From JALZKA01 sp963701205 (GTDB lineage: Bacteria > Actinomycetota > Thermoleophilia > Solirubrobacterales > 70-9), in the NCBI GenBank assembly GCA_963701205.1, contig OY969575.1, positions 1,612,001 to 1,676,000 on the forward strand: a stretch of 64,000 nt of DNA, given 5' to 3'. This document shows, piece after piece, positions 56,453 to 64,000 of the stretch. The notes under the pieces were generated by a model. It made no database searches. It saw nothing but the letters and a program-made list of their open reading frames with translations, and was not told where the DNA came from. A program made the position numbers and the translations under genes. Every line of letters starts with the position of its first letter. Positions within the stretch are counted from its first letter, which is position 1.

Positions 56453-57310
56453 ATGCACTACGTCGATGTCGGCCCCCGAGAGGGCCGGCCGGTTGTGATG
56501 GTGCACGGCAATCCGACCTGGGGCTACCTCTATCGCAACTTCATTCCTGCGGTGTTGGAGGCCGGATGTCGCGCGATCGTTCCCGACCACCTCGGCTTCG
56601 GACGCTCAGACAAGCCGGGTGACGCTGCGCTCTACACGGTGCCGCGCCATGCGGAGCGCCTCGATGGACTGCTTGAGTCACTCGACCTGAACGGCGCCGT
56701 TGTGGTGCCACAGGACTGGGGTGGACCGACCAGCCTGTACTGGGCCACGCAGCATCCGGAGCGGATCGGCGGCCTTTTCATCCTCAACACCTACGCCCAC
56801 GGCTTTCGCGCCGAGGACCTGCCCGAAGGACGCGACTCCATTCCGTTACCACTGCCGTTGCGAATGTTTCGCACCAAGGGGGTCGGTGAGGTCATGGTGC
56901 AGGGCCTCGACATGTTCAAGAAAGGCTTTCTGTTCGGCCAGGGCATAACCAAGAAGGAGCGGATGACGCCCGTGGTCAAGCGGGCCTACACCCAGGTCCA
57001 CAGCGGCTGGGGCGAGCGGATCGGGATGCTGGTCTTCCCACGTGAGATTCCAGTCACCGGCGAGGGTCCGGTTGTGGCGATGACGACGGAGATCGAGCGC
57101 CGTATGGAGGAGCACTTCCGCTCAAAACCGGTCCACATCTGCTGGGCGATGAAGGACGTCGCCTTCCTACCTGAATACCTGGACGCGCTTTGGCTTCGTA
57201 CCTTCCCTGGCGCCGGTGTTACCAGGATCGAGGACGCCGGGCACTATCTCCAGGAAGACGCCCACGAGGTCATCACCCCTGAGCTGACCCGTTTCCTGGG
57301 CGCGCTTTAG
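56453..57310 (+). CDS. Alpha/beta hydrolase, haloalkane-dehalogenase-like
   Basis: At least 285 residues. MVHGNPTWGYLYRNFIPAVL has the HGNPTW oxyanion motif of haloalkane dehalogenases; VVVPQDWGGPTSLYWATQHP carries nucleophile Asp in QDWGG; IEDAGHYLQEDAHEVI has the catalytic His. The halide-binding Trp follows the nucleophile as in the family. The codons before 56453 (EIDWTFDGTWPYEPQWFDSA) look like a normal family N terminus, but no ATG/GTG/TTG is in frame after the stop at 56363; ATC at 56375, just after a TAGGGT box, is a possible leaderless start. Confidence 0.88.
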   Translation: MHYVDVGPREGRPVVMVHGNPTWGYLYRNFIPAVLEAGCRAIVPDHLGFGRSDKPGDAALYTVPRHAERLDGLLESLDLNGAVVVPQDWGGPTSLYWATQHPERIGGLFILNTYAHGFRAEDLPEGRDSIPLPLPLRMFRTKGVGEVMVQGLDMFKKGFLFGQGITKKERMTPVVKRAYTQVHSGWGERIGMLVFPREIPVTGEGPVVAMTTEIERRMEEHFRSKPVHICWAMKDVAFLPEYLDALWLRTFPGAGVTRIEDAGHYLQEDAHEVITPELTRFLGAL

Positions 57311-57374
57311 GCGGCCAGTCCGGGCGCCGATGCTGAGCTCAAGCTCGGCGACAGCCGCTGCGGTTCCACGCTAC

Positions 57375-57394
57375 ACTTAATCAAGTGGTTAAGT
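57375..57394. promoter_or_regulatory. ArsR operator overlapping start codon (module 2)
   Basis: ACTTAATCAAGTGGTTAAGT has perfect 6-bp outer arms plus inner matches (pattern ACTTAAyCAnnTGrTTAAGT) and contains the GTG start at 57385. A TACACT -10-like box at 57372-57377 places the transcript start at the GTG. The layout copies module 1 at 52848 with a different sequence. Confidence 0.6.
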
Positions 57395-57684
57395 ATCGAA
57401 CGCTGGACGGCACCTTTGGCGCGCTCGCCGATCCGACCCGCAGGGCGATCGTCCTGCATTTGTTGGCGGGCGAGGCGTCCGTCGGCGAGTTGGCGGCGCC
57501 ACATCAGATGTCGCTGCCGGCGATCTCAAAACACATCAGCGTCCTCGAGGAGGCCGGGCTGGTCTTCAAGCGCAAGCAAGGCCGCCAGCAGTACTGCCGA
57601 CTGGCAACTAAGCCCCTCAACGAGATTGACGCGTGGTTGCGCCGCTTTCGCGACGAACCAACTATGGCAACAAGAAACGAGTAG
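57385..57684 (+). CDS. ArsR-family winged-helix regulator (module 2)
   Basis: A 99-residue ArsR. GTFGALADPTRRAIVLHLLA, GEASVGELAAPHQMSLPAIS and KHISVLEEAGLVFKRKQGRQ form the winged helix. Like module 1 it lacks metal-binding cysteines. It starts with GTG 57385, inside its operator, and precedes a YCII gene by 11 bp. ArsR-YCII/SRPBCC pairs are common in actinobacteria, the regulator probably controlling only its own operon. Confidence 0.92.
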   Translation: MVKYRTLDGTFGALADPTRRAIVLHLLAGEASVGELAAPHQMSLPAISKHISVLEEAGLVFKRKQGRQQYCRLATKPLNEIDAWLRRFRDEPTMATRNE

Positions 57685-57695
57685 GAAGGAAGCGC

Positions 57696-57992
57696 ATGGC
57701 GAAGTTCGTGCTCATCTATAACGGCGGTACCCCGCCACAGACGGACGAGGAAAAGGATCGCGTGATGGCTGCCTGGGGGCAGTGGTTCGAGGGCATCGGG
57801 GATGCCCTCGTCGACCCCGGCAACCCGTTCGGTCCTCCGCACAGCATCGGCGGTGAGGCCACCGAGCCCGTCACGGGTTACAGCATCGTCCAGGCCGACG
57901 ATCAGACCGCTGCGGCGGCACTGGTCGAAAACCACCCGATGGTCAGCGAGGACGGCACGCGGATCGACATCTACGAAGCGTTCCCGATGTAG
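57696..57992 (+). CDS. YCII-related protein
   Basis: A 98-residue protein of the YCII/DGPF group: MAKFVLIYNGGTPPQTDEEK, VMAAWGQWFEGIGDALVDPG, and GYSIVQADDQTAAAALVENH followed by PMVSEDGTRIDIYEAFPM. A ferredoxin-like dimeric fold with a conserved His (ENHPM) is expected. The enzymatic role is unknown. ATG 57696 has GGAAGGAAG before it; it is the second gene of the ArsR module. Confidence 0.9.
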   Translation: MAKFVLIYNGGTPPQTDEEKDRVMAAWGQWFEGIGDALVDPGNPFGPPHSIGGEATEPVTGYSIVQADDQTAAAALVENHPMVSEDGTRIDIYEAFPM

Positions 57993-57998
57993 TCGGCC

Positions 57999-58029
57999 GG
58001 GGCGCCTGGCAATACAAGTCGGGCGCCCC
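57999..58029 (+). terminator. Hairpin after the ArsR-YCII operon
   Basis: GGGGCGCC and GGCGCCCC around a 15-base loop, 7 bp after the YCII stop and before the convergent gene end at 58075. No U-run follows, so termination efficiency is uncertain. Confidence 0.5.
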
Positions 58030-58074
58030 GCGCTGACCCACCCCGCTTCCAGGGGCGCGACCGTTCGTGCAGGC

Positions 58075-59043
58075 CTACGCAGAGATCACATCGGACAGAA
58101 CTGCGGCTGCCGCTTGAGCCTCCTGAACGAGTTGCCGGACGATCTCGCCGGCCGGGCGCACGTCATGGACCAGCCCCGCGGACTGGCCGGTGAACGGGAC
58201 GAGGCTCTCGGGGGCCCGCTGCTGGACGGCCTGCCCGATCGCGGCCCGGGCTTCCTGCGCATTGGCGCGGGCATCGTCGCGGCGCCAGTGATCATCGAGG
58301 AACTCCGTTCGGAGCGCCCGCGGAACAACTGGGTAGGAGCCCTCCGCTGGCGGAAAGATCTCCTCCCAGGCGCCGAACCTGACGGTTTCCTCGGACTCGC
58401 TGGCGACGATTCGCTCGCGCCAGTCCGGGTTGCTTCCGGCTTCGTCGGATGCGAGGAAGCGCGTCCCGATGTTGGCGCCGTCGGCTCCCGCGGCAAGTGC
58501 AGCCGCCAATCCGCGCCCGTCGGCGATCGCTCCGGCGGCCACCACCGGCAACGGGCCGACGGCATCGACAACCTGCGGCACGAGGGTCAGCGTGCTTGGA
58601 CCGTCCACCATGCCCTGACCGCCGGCCTCGCCGCCCTGCGCGATGATCGCATCAACTCCCAAATCGGCGGCCTCGCGCGCCTGCGTCACGGTGTGGACCT
58701 GGTGAATCACCTTGGCTCCGGCAGCGTGCGCTCGCTCAACCAGTCCCGTTGGCGCGCCAAGCGCGAACGAGATCGCGGCGGGCTTGGCGCGTAGCGTTAC
58801 TTCAAACGCGTCCTCGTCAAGTTGCGGAACGACGTGGTTGACGATGAACGGCCGATCGGTCAGCTCGCGGGTGCGTTTGATTTCGGCGCTCACCGTGTCA
58901 GCCGATCCGAATACCGCTCCAAGGCTGCCGATGGCTCCGGCGGCGTTGACTGCCGCTACGAGCTCGGGTGTCGTCGCAGGCCAGATCGCGGCCTGGATGA
59001 TCGGCACTTCAACCCCAAGCAGGTCACATAGGCGTGTTCGCAT
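58075..59043 (-). CDS. Nitronate monooxygenase/NPD-like flavoprotein
   Basis: A 322-residue FMN TIM-barrel. LGVEVPIIQAAIWPATTPEL is the family start, RPFIVNHVVPQLDEDAFEVT and AKVIHQVHTVTQAREAADLG follow, DAIIAQGGEAGGQGMVDGPS carries the FMN phosphate glycine-rich loop, and LPVVAAGAIADGRGLAAALA with GADGANIGTRFLAS ends the binding site. Members oxidise alkyl nitronates or act as enoyl reductase-like proteins. ATG 59043 has AAAGGGGG upstream. Confidence 0.92.
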   Translation of the reverse strand: MRTRLCDLLGVEVPIIQAAIWPATTPELVAAVNAAGAIGSLGAVFGSADTVSAEIKRTRELTDRPFIVNHVVPQLDEDAFEVTLRAKPAAISFALGAPTGLVERAHAAGAKVIHQVHTVTQAREAADLGVDAIIAQGGEAGGQGMVDGPSTLTLVPQVVDAVGPLPVVAAGAIADGRGLAAALAAGADGANIGTRFLASDEAGSNPDWRERIVASESEETVRFGAWEEIFPPAEGSYPVVPRALRTEFLDDHWRRDDARANAQEARAAIGQAVQQRAPESLVPFTGQSAGLVHDVRPAGEIVRQLVQEAQAAAAVLSDVISA

Positions 59044-59121
59044 GAAGCCCCCTTTAGCGTTGCTTGCGAAGCTACCAAGGGGATCCGTTGATCGCAAGGG
59101 CAGGCCCCAGCCTCGCCCGAA

Positions 59122-60351
59122 TCACTCGTTGCTTAGAAGCTGCGAGCACGCGGAATCGACGCACCGCTGCTCGTAGTCGAGCCGGGCCTTCGAGACCGGC
59201 GTTGGGTTGGAAATCCCTGGGGGTGGAACTGGTCCGCCTCCGGCACTGCCGGCTGAGTTCAGGGGGTCGTGCAGCTGCGGGTGACGGTGTTCTCCGGGAT
59301 GCTGTCGGGGAGCGCTACGCCCGTCAGTTCCTCCCAGACATCTTTTGAGGGCTTCGGCTCCCCGGCCCATGTGTAGATGCCGTAGAAGTCCTTGGGCGCG
59401 GTCGGGCACGGCTTCGCGCTCTCGATGGTCGACATGTCCTGGGCTTGAAACCAAAACAGGCCCGTGAGGCGAAGCGCACGCTGCTGCTCGCGCAGCGCCT
59501 CGACGTAGCTGCGCATCTTGTTTGCCTGGCCGCTCGGGTCTGGCACTTGCTGTTGAATCCTTGGTCGGCTGTTGGCAGGTTGACCAGCCGTGCTCGGTGA
59601 TCACCAGCTTTGCCTTGCGGGGCAGCACCTTTCGGACCTTTTTGAGCTGGCGCATGATCCACCGCGGCGACTTTCCGTAGGTGTGGGCACCGACGAGCGT
59701 CCCGCGCTTTTGCATTCGCTTGATCTTGAAGAGCTTTTTCAGGTAGCGCTCCGGGCCACAGCAAAAGCCCGGCCCGCCGACGATCACCTTGACTCGGGGA
59801 TTCTCGCGGCGCACCTGTTTTTCGACCTTAAGGAACGCCTGGGCGTAGCTGGCGACACTGCCCTGCCAAAGCCGCAGATTCTCCTCGCTCCAGACCTCCA
59901 CTGCCCGGATCGGGCGGTGCTCTTCGCTTCCGCCGGGGCCATAGCGCTTGACCAGTTCACGGGCAAAGATGGCCCACTCGTCCACCCACTTCGGCTTCGG
60001 GTTGTCGCCATGTCGCGTACGGGTGCATTCCGGGCCGTCCTTGAGCGTGGCGATCATCGTCAGGCCCTGGGCTGCGACGTTTTCGGCGGCCTTATCGATC
60101 TTCTTCCAGTCGAACACTCCGTTCTTGATCTCAGAGCATCTCGTTTGGACGTTTTCCCAGCGAATTGCGATCAGTACCTGGTCCATCGACGGCGCCGTGG
60201 CATTCAGGCCACCGGTCACCCACGGCTGCGTTCCGAGGTGCTTGAGCGAAAAACCAAGTTTCAGGTCAGCCCCGCTGGCCGAGGGCGCTGCTAGCGCCGT
60301 GAAAGCCAAAACGCCGGAAGCGATGACGGCGAAGCGCGCTCCCAGGCGCAT
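59122..60351 (-). CDS. Secreted clan-A glycoside hydrolase, main part (frameshifted)
   Basis: An exported TIM-barrel glycosidase. The signal peptide is LGARFAVIASGVLAFTALAA. IRAVEVWSEENLRLWQGSVA has the acid/base Glu in WSEEN (usual WNEPN), and KAKLVITEHGWSTCQQ the nucleophile Glu in ITEHG. Both catalytic glutamates are thus present. The frame is good down to about 59563, after which the protein continues in the frame of 59259-59546; the rest of this frame to 59122 is spurious. ATG 60351 is preferred; 60390 is possible. It may trim glucan or related polymer. Specific GH family not assigned. Confidence 0.7.
   Translation of the reverse strand: MRLGARFAVIASGVLAFTALAAPSASGADLKLGFSLKHLGTQPWVTGGLNATAPSMDQVLIAIRWENVQTRCSEIKNGVFDWKKIDKAAENVAAQGLTMIATLKDGPECTRTRHGDNPKPKWVDEWAIFARELVKRYGPGGSEEHRPIRAVEVWSEENLRLWQGSVASYAQAFLKVEKQVRRENPRVKVIVGGPGFCCGPERYLKKLFKIKRMQKRGTLVGAHTYGKSPRWIMRQLKKVRKVLPRKAKLVITEHGWSTCQQPTKDSTASARPERPGKQDAQLRRGAARAAACASPHGPVLVSSPGHVDHREREAVPDRAQGLLRHLHMGRGAEALKRCLGGTDGRSAPRQHPGEHRHPQLHDPLNSAGSAGGGPVPPPGISNPTPVSKARLDYEQRCVDSACSQLLSNE
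59259..59546 (-). CDS. Glycoside hydrolase, C-terminal part after frameshift
   Basis: This frame gives the end of the enzyme begun at 60351. Coding can be followed from about 59562 (IQQQVPDPSGQANKMRSYVE) through RLTGLFWFQAQDMSTIESAK, where the aromatic WFQAQD strand matches the last barrel strand of clan-A glycosidases, to a Cys-containing end. The internal ATG is not a likely start. Confidence 0.65.
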   Translation of the reverse strand: MPDPSGQANKMRSYVEALREQQRALRLTGLFWFQAQDMSTIESAKPCPTAPKDFYGIYTWAGEPKPSKDVWEELTGVALPDSIPENTVTRSCTTP

Positions 60352-60442
60352 TTGCCGAATGGTGTTTGGGATCAGTTCGAGAAATCTCATTGGGTTGGCG
60401 TCGGGATGATAGGGACGGAGCTGACGGAAAAAATGCGAGACC

Positions 60443-62662
60443 CTAGAACGCAATCGTCATCGGCTTGCGATTGCGGTTTCCCCAGCGATCCTGCAGCGCG
60501 CCCCTGGGAATCCGAACGGTCCTGCCAGCCGGTGCGCGAACCACAATACGCGTTCCGCGCACCTTGACAGAGCCCGCACGGATTCCGGCCGAGCGGATTG
60601 GCGCGCTGCGCGGTCGCCAGGTCAAATCAACGTCTTCCACCGGCCTGGGATAGCGAAGTTCGATCACGGCGCGGCCGGCGCTGCGGCGGACGACCTTTGC
60701 GCGCAGGTCACGCGCAGGGCGCAACCGGAACCGCTTTGACCTAAGCCGGTAGCCGTTGGCACGGATCTTGAATCGGTAGCGCCCGGTCTTGGCATTTCGT
60801 GGGGGCTCCCAGCGCGCCTGGTAGCGGCCGTCCTCGTCAACCGTCCACAGGATTCGCAGGCCGAGGTCCGAGTCGGCCTGCCGCCAACGTCGGTGGGCGC
60901 GGCGCTGAACGATGACGAAGGCGCGGTCAAGCGGCCGGTCGGTGCCGTCGGGGCCGCCCTGCCAAAGAAACGAAGCCCGGTCGAGTCGCTGGGTTCGCCG
61001 TGGCTGCTCGATGGCAACGGCCGATGTGGCGCCGGTTCCGAACGGAGCCGAGTCGTCACTGATCCCGTTGCGACGCTGGTCTTCGTCGGGCGCCGGCGCC
61101 GGCTCGCCCGCCAGCATCAACTGGAGCAGGGCGATCAGCCGCTCCTCGATGAATACCGACGTTGCGCGGCCGAACAGGGTGGAGCCGCCCTCGTAGTGCT
61201 GGCGGTCGTATTCCTCGGGACTTGTGAAGTATTGGATGAAATCGTTTGCCAGTCCGGAGATGACCACTCGGCTGATGCCCGACCCGGCGATCGCGTCCTC
61301 GGCGTTCGAGCGCAACCTACGGCCCATGCCCGAGGTCATCTCGCCGGGGATCGTCACAATCGCTCGGTTGCCAACGCGGGCAGTCGTCAGCGGCACAGCG
61401 GTGGGGAAGGTGCCGCCCGTGTCGGGCACCGATTGGATTTTCACTCCCTGTGGCCCGACTCCGACCGGAAGGCGGTTTCCTTCGAACGGCACGCCGGTCT
61501 CGTCGTAGAGTGGTCCGCGGTTTTCCTCTGACCCGGTCAGAAACGGCATCCCGACGACCGCGTGATCGTCCACCGGCCCGGCGGCCGTGTCGTTGCCGCA
61601 GAAGCACTCGATGGTCCAGCGCGATGCGAGCTTCGGCGTTGCCGACAGTCGCGAGCGCGCCTTTTGCCACGCCTTGATGAACGCCTTTGCCTCCCGGCGG
61701 CCGACGTCGTAGGCGTCGGCAGGGCCGGAGAAACGGATTCCCGCCGTCATATCGCCCTCGTCGGCGTTGCCGTACGCGTTGACGACCTCTTGGCCGCGGG
61801 GCACTCGCCCGGCGCGCCTGATCTTCGCCTCGGCAAAACGAGCCGCGGCGGCGTGATGGTCGCCGTTGTAATAGGCGAAGGTCGGCTTGACGACGGTTCC
61901 GTGGTTGGCAAAGGTGGACCAGATACCGATCGGGACGCGCCGCCCGCCCGCGATCTTGTCCACCCGCAGCACGTTGACCTGGGGGTCGATCGTGTGCTTG
62001 CCCCCGTTCGGGTCCTGGGCGATCGAGCCGTCACCGAACTCCTCGTGGACCCCGTGATTTGCCAGGTGCGCTTCGATCGAGCGGTTCTCGGTCACGCCGA
62101 ACAGCTTGGTTTGGCCCCAGCCCGCCACGGCGGGCTCCCGATCGGCGTCGGCACGCCGGATGGCGACGGTAATTTGGCGCACGAGAAAGCTGTAGAGCTC
62201 GGGATCGGCCGGCGTTCCCAGTTCGAACTCCGTCGGCGTCGTCGAGGTCGGTGCGACGGTGTTGAAGGCCGCGTAGTTGGCGTAGCCGGCGGGGGCCGAG
62301 TGGGTGTGGGATGCGGAGATGATCACGCTCTCCTCGCCAAATCCGCGGCTCTCCAGGCGCTCGACCACATCGGCGACCAGGCCCGCCGGGACGAAGCCCA
62401 GGTCCGCGGCAACGAGAGCCAGCTTGCGCCCGCCACGCTGCAGTACCAGCGAGCGGGCGAAGAGCCGGGTCAACTGCCCCTGCGATGCGGCATCGGAGCG
62501 CACCCAGCCCATCAGGTAGTAGCCCGTTGGCGGGGTGATGTCGGCCCGGCCAGCGCCCGCGTGAAGCTTGCTTGCTGCAGAAGCTTGGCCCGGCACGGCG
62601 AAAAGCGCGACTGCAGCGGCCAGGATCGCCAGGGGGAGCATGGGTCGCCGCGAATGATTCAT
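60443..62662 (-). CDS. Secreted neutral/alkaline ceramidase-like amidohydrolase
   Basis: A 739-residue exported protein with a signal peptide (LPLAILAAAVALFAVPGQAS). Ceramidase landmarks are clear: AGAGRADITPPTGYYLMGW, IISASHTHSAPAGYANY and WSTFANHGTVVKPT (zinc His), TIPGEMTSGMGRRLR, and ANDFIQYFTSPEEYDRQHYE. The catalytic Ser of the GD[VL]SPN loop appears as Thr (NADEGDMTAG near residue 295). The last 150 residues form an added Arg-rich beta domain. Family members hydrolyse the amide of ceramides; with Thr in the site, a different or weak activity is possible. It nearly abuts the glycosidase gene downstream. Confidence 0.88.
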   Translation of the reverse strand: MNHSRRPMLPLAILAAAVALFAVPGQASAASKLHAGAGRADITPPTGYYLMGWVRSDAASQGQLTRLFARSLVLQRGGRKLALVAADLGFVPAGLVADVVERLESRGFGEESVIISASHTHSAPAGYANYAAFNTVAPTSTTPTEFELGTPADPELYSFLVRQITVAIRRADADREPAVAGWGQTKLFGVTENRSIEAHLANHGVHEEFGDGSIAQDPNGGKHTIDPQVNVLRVDKIAGGRRVPIGIWSTFANHGTVVKPTFAYYNGDHHAAAARFAEAKIRRAGRVPRGQEVVNAYGNADEGDMTAGIRFSGPADAYDVGRREAKAFIKAWQKARSRLSATPKLASRWTIECFCGNDTAAGPVDDHAVVGMPFLTGSEENRGPLYDETGVPFEGNRLPVGVGPQGVKIQSVPDTGGTFPTAVPLTTARVGNRAIVTIPGEMTSGMGRRLRSNAEDAIAGSGISRVVISGLANDFIQYFTSPEEYDRQHYEGGSTLFGRATSVFIEERLIALLQLMLAGEPAPAPDEDQRRNGISDDSAPFGTGATSAVAIEQPRRTQRLDRASFLWQGGPDGTDRPLDRAFVIVQRRAHRRWRQADSDLGLRILWTVDEDGRYQARWEPPRNAKTGRYRFKIRANGYRLRSKRFRLRPARDLRAKVVRRSAGRAVIELRYPRPVEDVDLTWRPRSAPIRSAGIRAGSVKVRGTRIVVRAPAGRTVRIPRGALQDRWGNRNRKPMTIAF

Positions 62663-62749
62663 CGGTGTGGACAGTACCGCGCTGGGGCGCCAGATCCGCC
62701 GGTTTGCCGAGCCCTATCCCGCAATGCGAAATGGATCTAGGATGGGGGG

Positions 62750-64000
62750 ATGGATGAGGTTGGCAAGCCAACGGACACCGGGCCCGGTCTAAGCCGCAGG
62801 CAAGTCGTTGCCGGGGCAGCGGTCGGCGCTGCCGGGGTCGCCCATCCAGGAATCGCCGTCGCGAAAGCGGCAAGATCTAAACACCGGAACCTGCGCGCGG
62901 ACGTCGTGATCGTTGGCGCTGGCCTGGCGGGTCTGACTGCGGCCCTCGACCTGGTCAAGGCGGGGCAGTCCGTTGTCATTCTCGAGGCCAGAAATCGCGT
63001 TGGCGGCCGCGTTCACAACAAGCGGATCGGCGACGGCGAGGTCTCGGAGAAGGGCGGAACGTTCACCGGGCCGACGCAGGATCGGATCATGGCGATGGCC
63101 AAGCGCTTCGGGGTTGACACGTTCCCCACCTTCGCCACTGGCGAGAACGTCTATGTCAACTCGAGCGGGCAGCGATCGACCTACAGCGACTCGGGCCCGA
63201 CCGGGACGGCGCCGCCCGATCCGCTCATCACGCCCGAGATTGCCCTCGTTGTGACCAGCCTGAACGAGATGGCGGCCGGGATCGATGTGGAGCATCCATA
63301 CAACGCCCCGGAGGCGGTGCTGCGCGACTCGCAGACCTTCGATTCCTGGATTCGCGACAACTCGACCACGCAGCAGTTTCGCGACATCGTCTCGCTCGCT
63401 ACGCGGCCGATCTTTGGCGCCGAGCCGCGCGAGCTCTCGCTCCTCTACGTGCTCTTCTACATCGCCGCCTCTGGAAACGCTGAGAACGTGGGCACCTTCG
63501 AGCGCAACTTCAACACCCGCGATGGCGCCCAGATGTATCGGTTCAAGGGCGGGTCGCAGCTGATCTGTACGCGAATGGCGAAGCGGATCGGACGCAAACG
63601 AATCATTCGGCGCGCTCCCGTGCACCGGATCAAGCAAAGCCGCCGCGGGGTGACGGTCGAGGCCCGCGGGGTCACCGTCCGCGCCAAGCGCGTCATCGTC
63701 GCGATCCCGCCGCCGCTTGCCGCCCGCATCGAGTACTCGCCGGCCCTCCCGGCGGCTCGCGATCAACTGACCCAGCGGGTCTCGCAGGGCACGTTGCTGA
63801 AGGCAACCGCCGTCTATAACAGGCCGTTTTGGCGCGATGCGGGCTTGAACGGGACGGTCGTCTCCTACGACGGTCCGGTGCAGGTGACCTACGACGCGTC
63901 GCCACCCGACGGGACCCCCGGGGTGATCTTCGGGTTCATCGGCGGCGACCTTGCCCGTCAGTTCAAGCGCACTTCGCGTTCGGCCCAGCGCGCCGCCGTA
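62750..64000 (+). CDS. Tat-exported flavin amine oxidase (3' end outside window)
   Basis: The first 417 codons of a monoamine-oxidase-type flavoprotein. LSRRQVVAGAAVGAAGVAHP at residues 14-33 is a twin-arginine signal. ADVVIVGAGLAGLTAALDLV with KAGQSVVILEARNRVGGRV is the FAD dinucleotide fold and GG motif; EKGGTFTGPTQDRIMAMAKR and QMYRFKGGSQLICTRMAKRI are family blocks. The enzyme would oxidise amines outside the membrane after export with FAD bound. The C-terminal part with the aromatic cage is beyond the window. Start ATG 62750. Confidence 0.9.
   Translation, partial: MDEVGKPTDTGPGLSRRQVVAGAAVGAAGVAHPGIAVAKAARSKHRNLRADVVIVGAGLAGLTAALDLVKAGQSVVILEARNRVGGRVHNKRIGDGEVSEKGGTFTGPTQDRIMAMAKRFGVDTFPTFATGENVYVNSSGQRSTYSDSGPTGTAPPDPLITPEIALVVTSLNEMAAGIDVEHPYNAPEAVLRDSQTFDSWIRDNSTTQQFRDIVSLATRPIFGAEPRELSLLYVLFYIAASGNAENVGTFERNFNTRDGAQMYRFKGGSQLICTRMAKRIGRKRIIRRAPVHRIKQSRRGVTVEARGVTVRAKRVIVAIPPPLAARIEYSPALPAARDQLTQRVSQGTLLKATAVYNRPFWRDAGLNGTVVSYDGPVQVTYDASPPDGTPGVIFGFIGGDLARQFKRTSRSAQRAAV

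Overview
The window is GC-rich, gene-dense bacterial DNA. Frequent GTG/TTG starts, ATGA/TGATG stop-start overlaps, several GTP- or NAD-type actinobacterial families and an actinobacterial-style initiator tRNA (C1 x U72) point to a high-GC actinobacterium. The gene mix (CsrA, many sulfotransferases, neutral-ceramidase-like and FG-GAP secreted proteins) makes a Thermoleophilia/Solirubrobacterales-type soil organism my best guess, held with moderate confidence. No phage, insertion sequence or CRISPR array was seen.

Layout. (1) 1-1.0 kb: end of enolase and an FtsB-like division protein. (2) 1.0-22.9 kb: a cell-surface glycan region with two large GT-C-type membrane proteins, at least four glycosyltransferase or glycosyltransferase-like proteins, six PAPS-dependent-type sulfotransferases, an oligosaccharide flippase, an epoxide-hydrolase-like protein and a secreted FG-GAP protein. 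Together they suggest assembly and export of a sulfated polysaccharide or glycolipid. Two glycosyltransferases share a perfect 647-bp block. (3) 22.9-24.0 kb: csrA, divergent from an acidic/basic HTH-like protein. (4) 24.2-29.8 kb: class I aldolase, a glutamate-cysteine-ligase-like enzyme, and a tightly coupled operon (zinc-ribbon/rhomboid-like protein, O-methyltransferase, GNAT, small protein, UPF0173 hydrolase). (5) 30.3-46.9 kb: regulation and general metabolism: a response regulator/kinase pair, two ECF sigma factors each fused to a zinc-finger and membrane tail, tRNA-Leu, SRPBCC protein, aldehyde dehydrogenase, membrane adenylate cyclase, ThDP enzyme, an ABC-2 exporter with a divergent MarR regulator, VanZ-like protein and exopolyphosphatase. 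(6) 47.0-54.2 kb: tRNA-fMet followed by a patchwork with two truncated genes, a SigZ-like/Cys-rich redox or metal group and an ArsR-SRPBCC module. (7) 54.2-64.0 kb: secreted protein, FAD enzyme, haloalkane-dehalogenase-like hydrolase, an ArsR-YCII module, nitronate-monooxygenase-like protein, a glycosidase, a ceramidase-like protein and the start of a Tat-exported flavin amine oxidase.

Six genes in the window appear split by a single frameshift (near 2.52, 3.41, 15.37, 22.18, 25.44 and 59.56 kb). Some lie at G-runs, so assembly or sequencing error must be considered before calling them pseudogenes. Split genes are listed below as two overlapping reading-frame pieces each. All functions are inferred from recognisable motifs and gene order; no database search was run.
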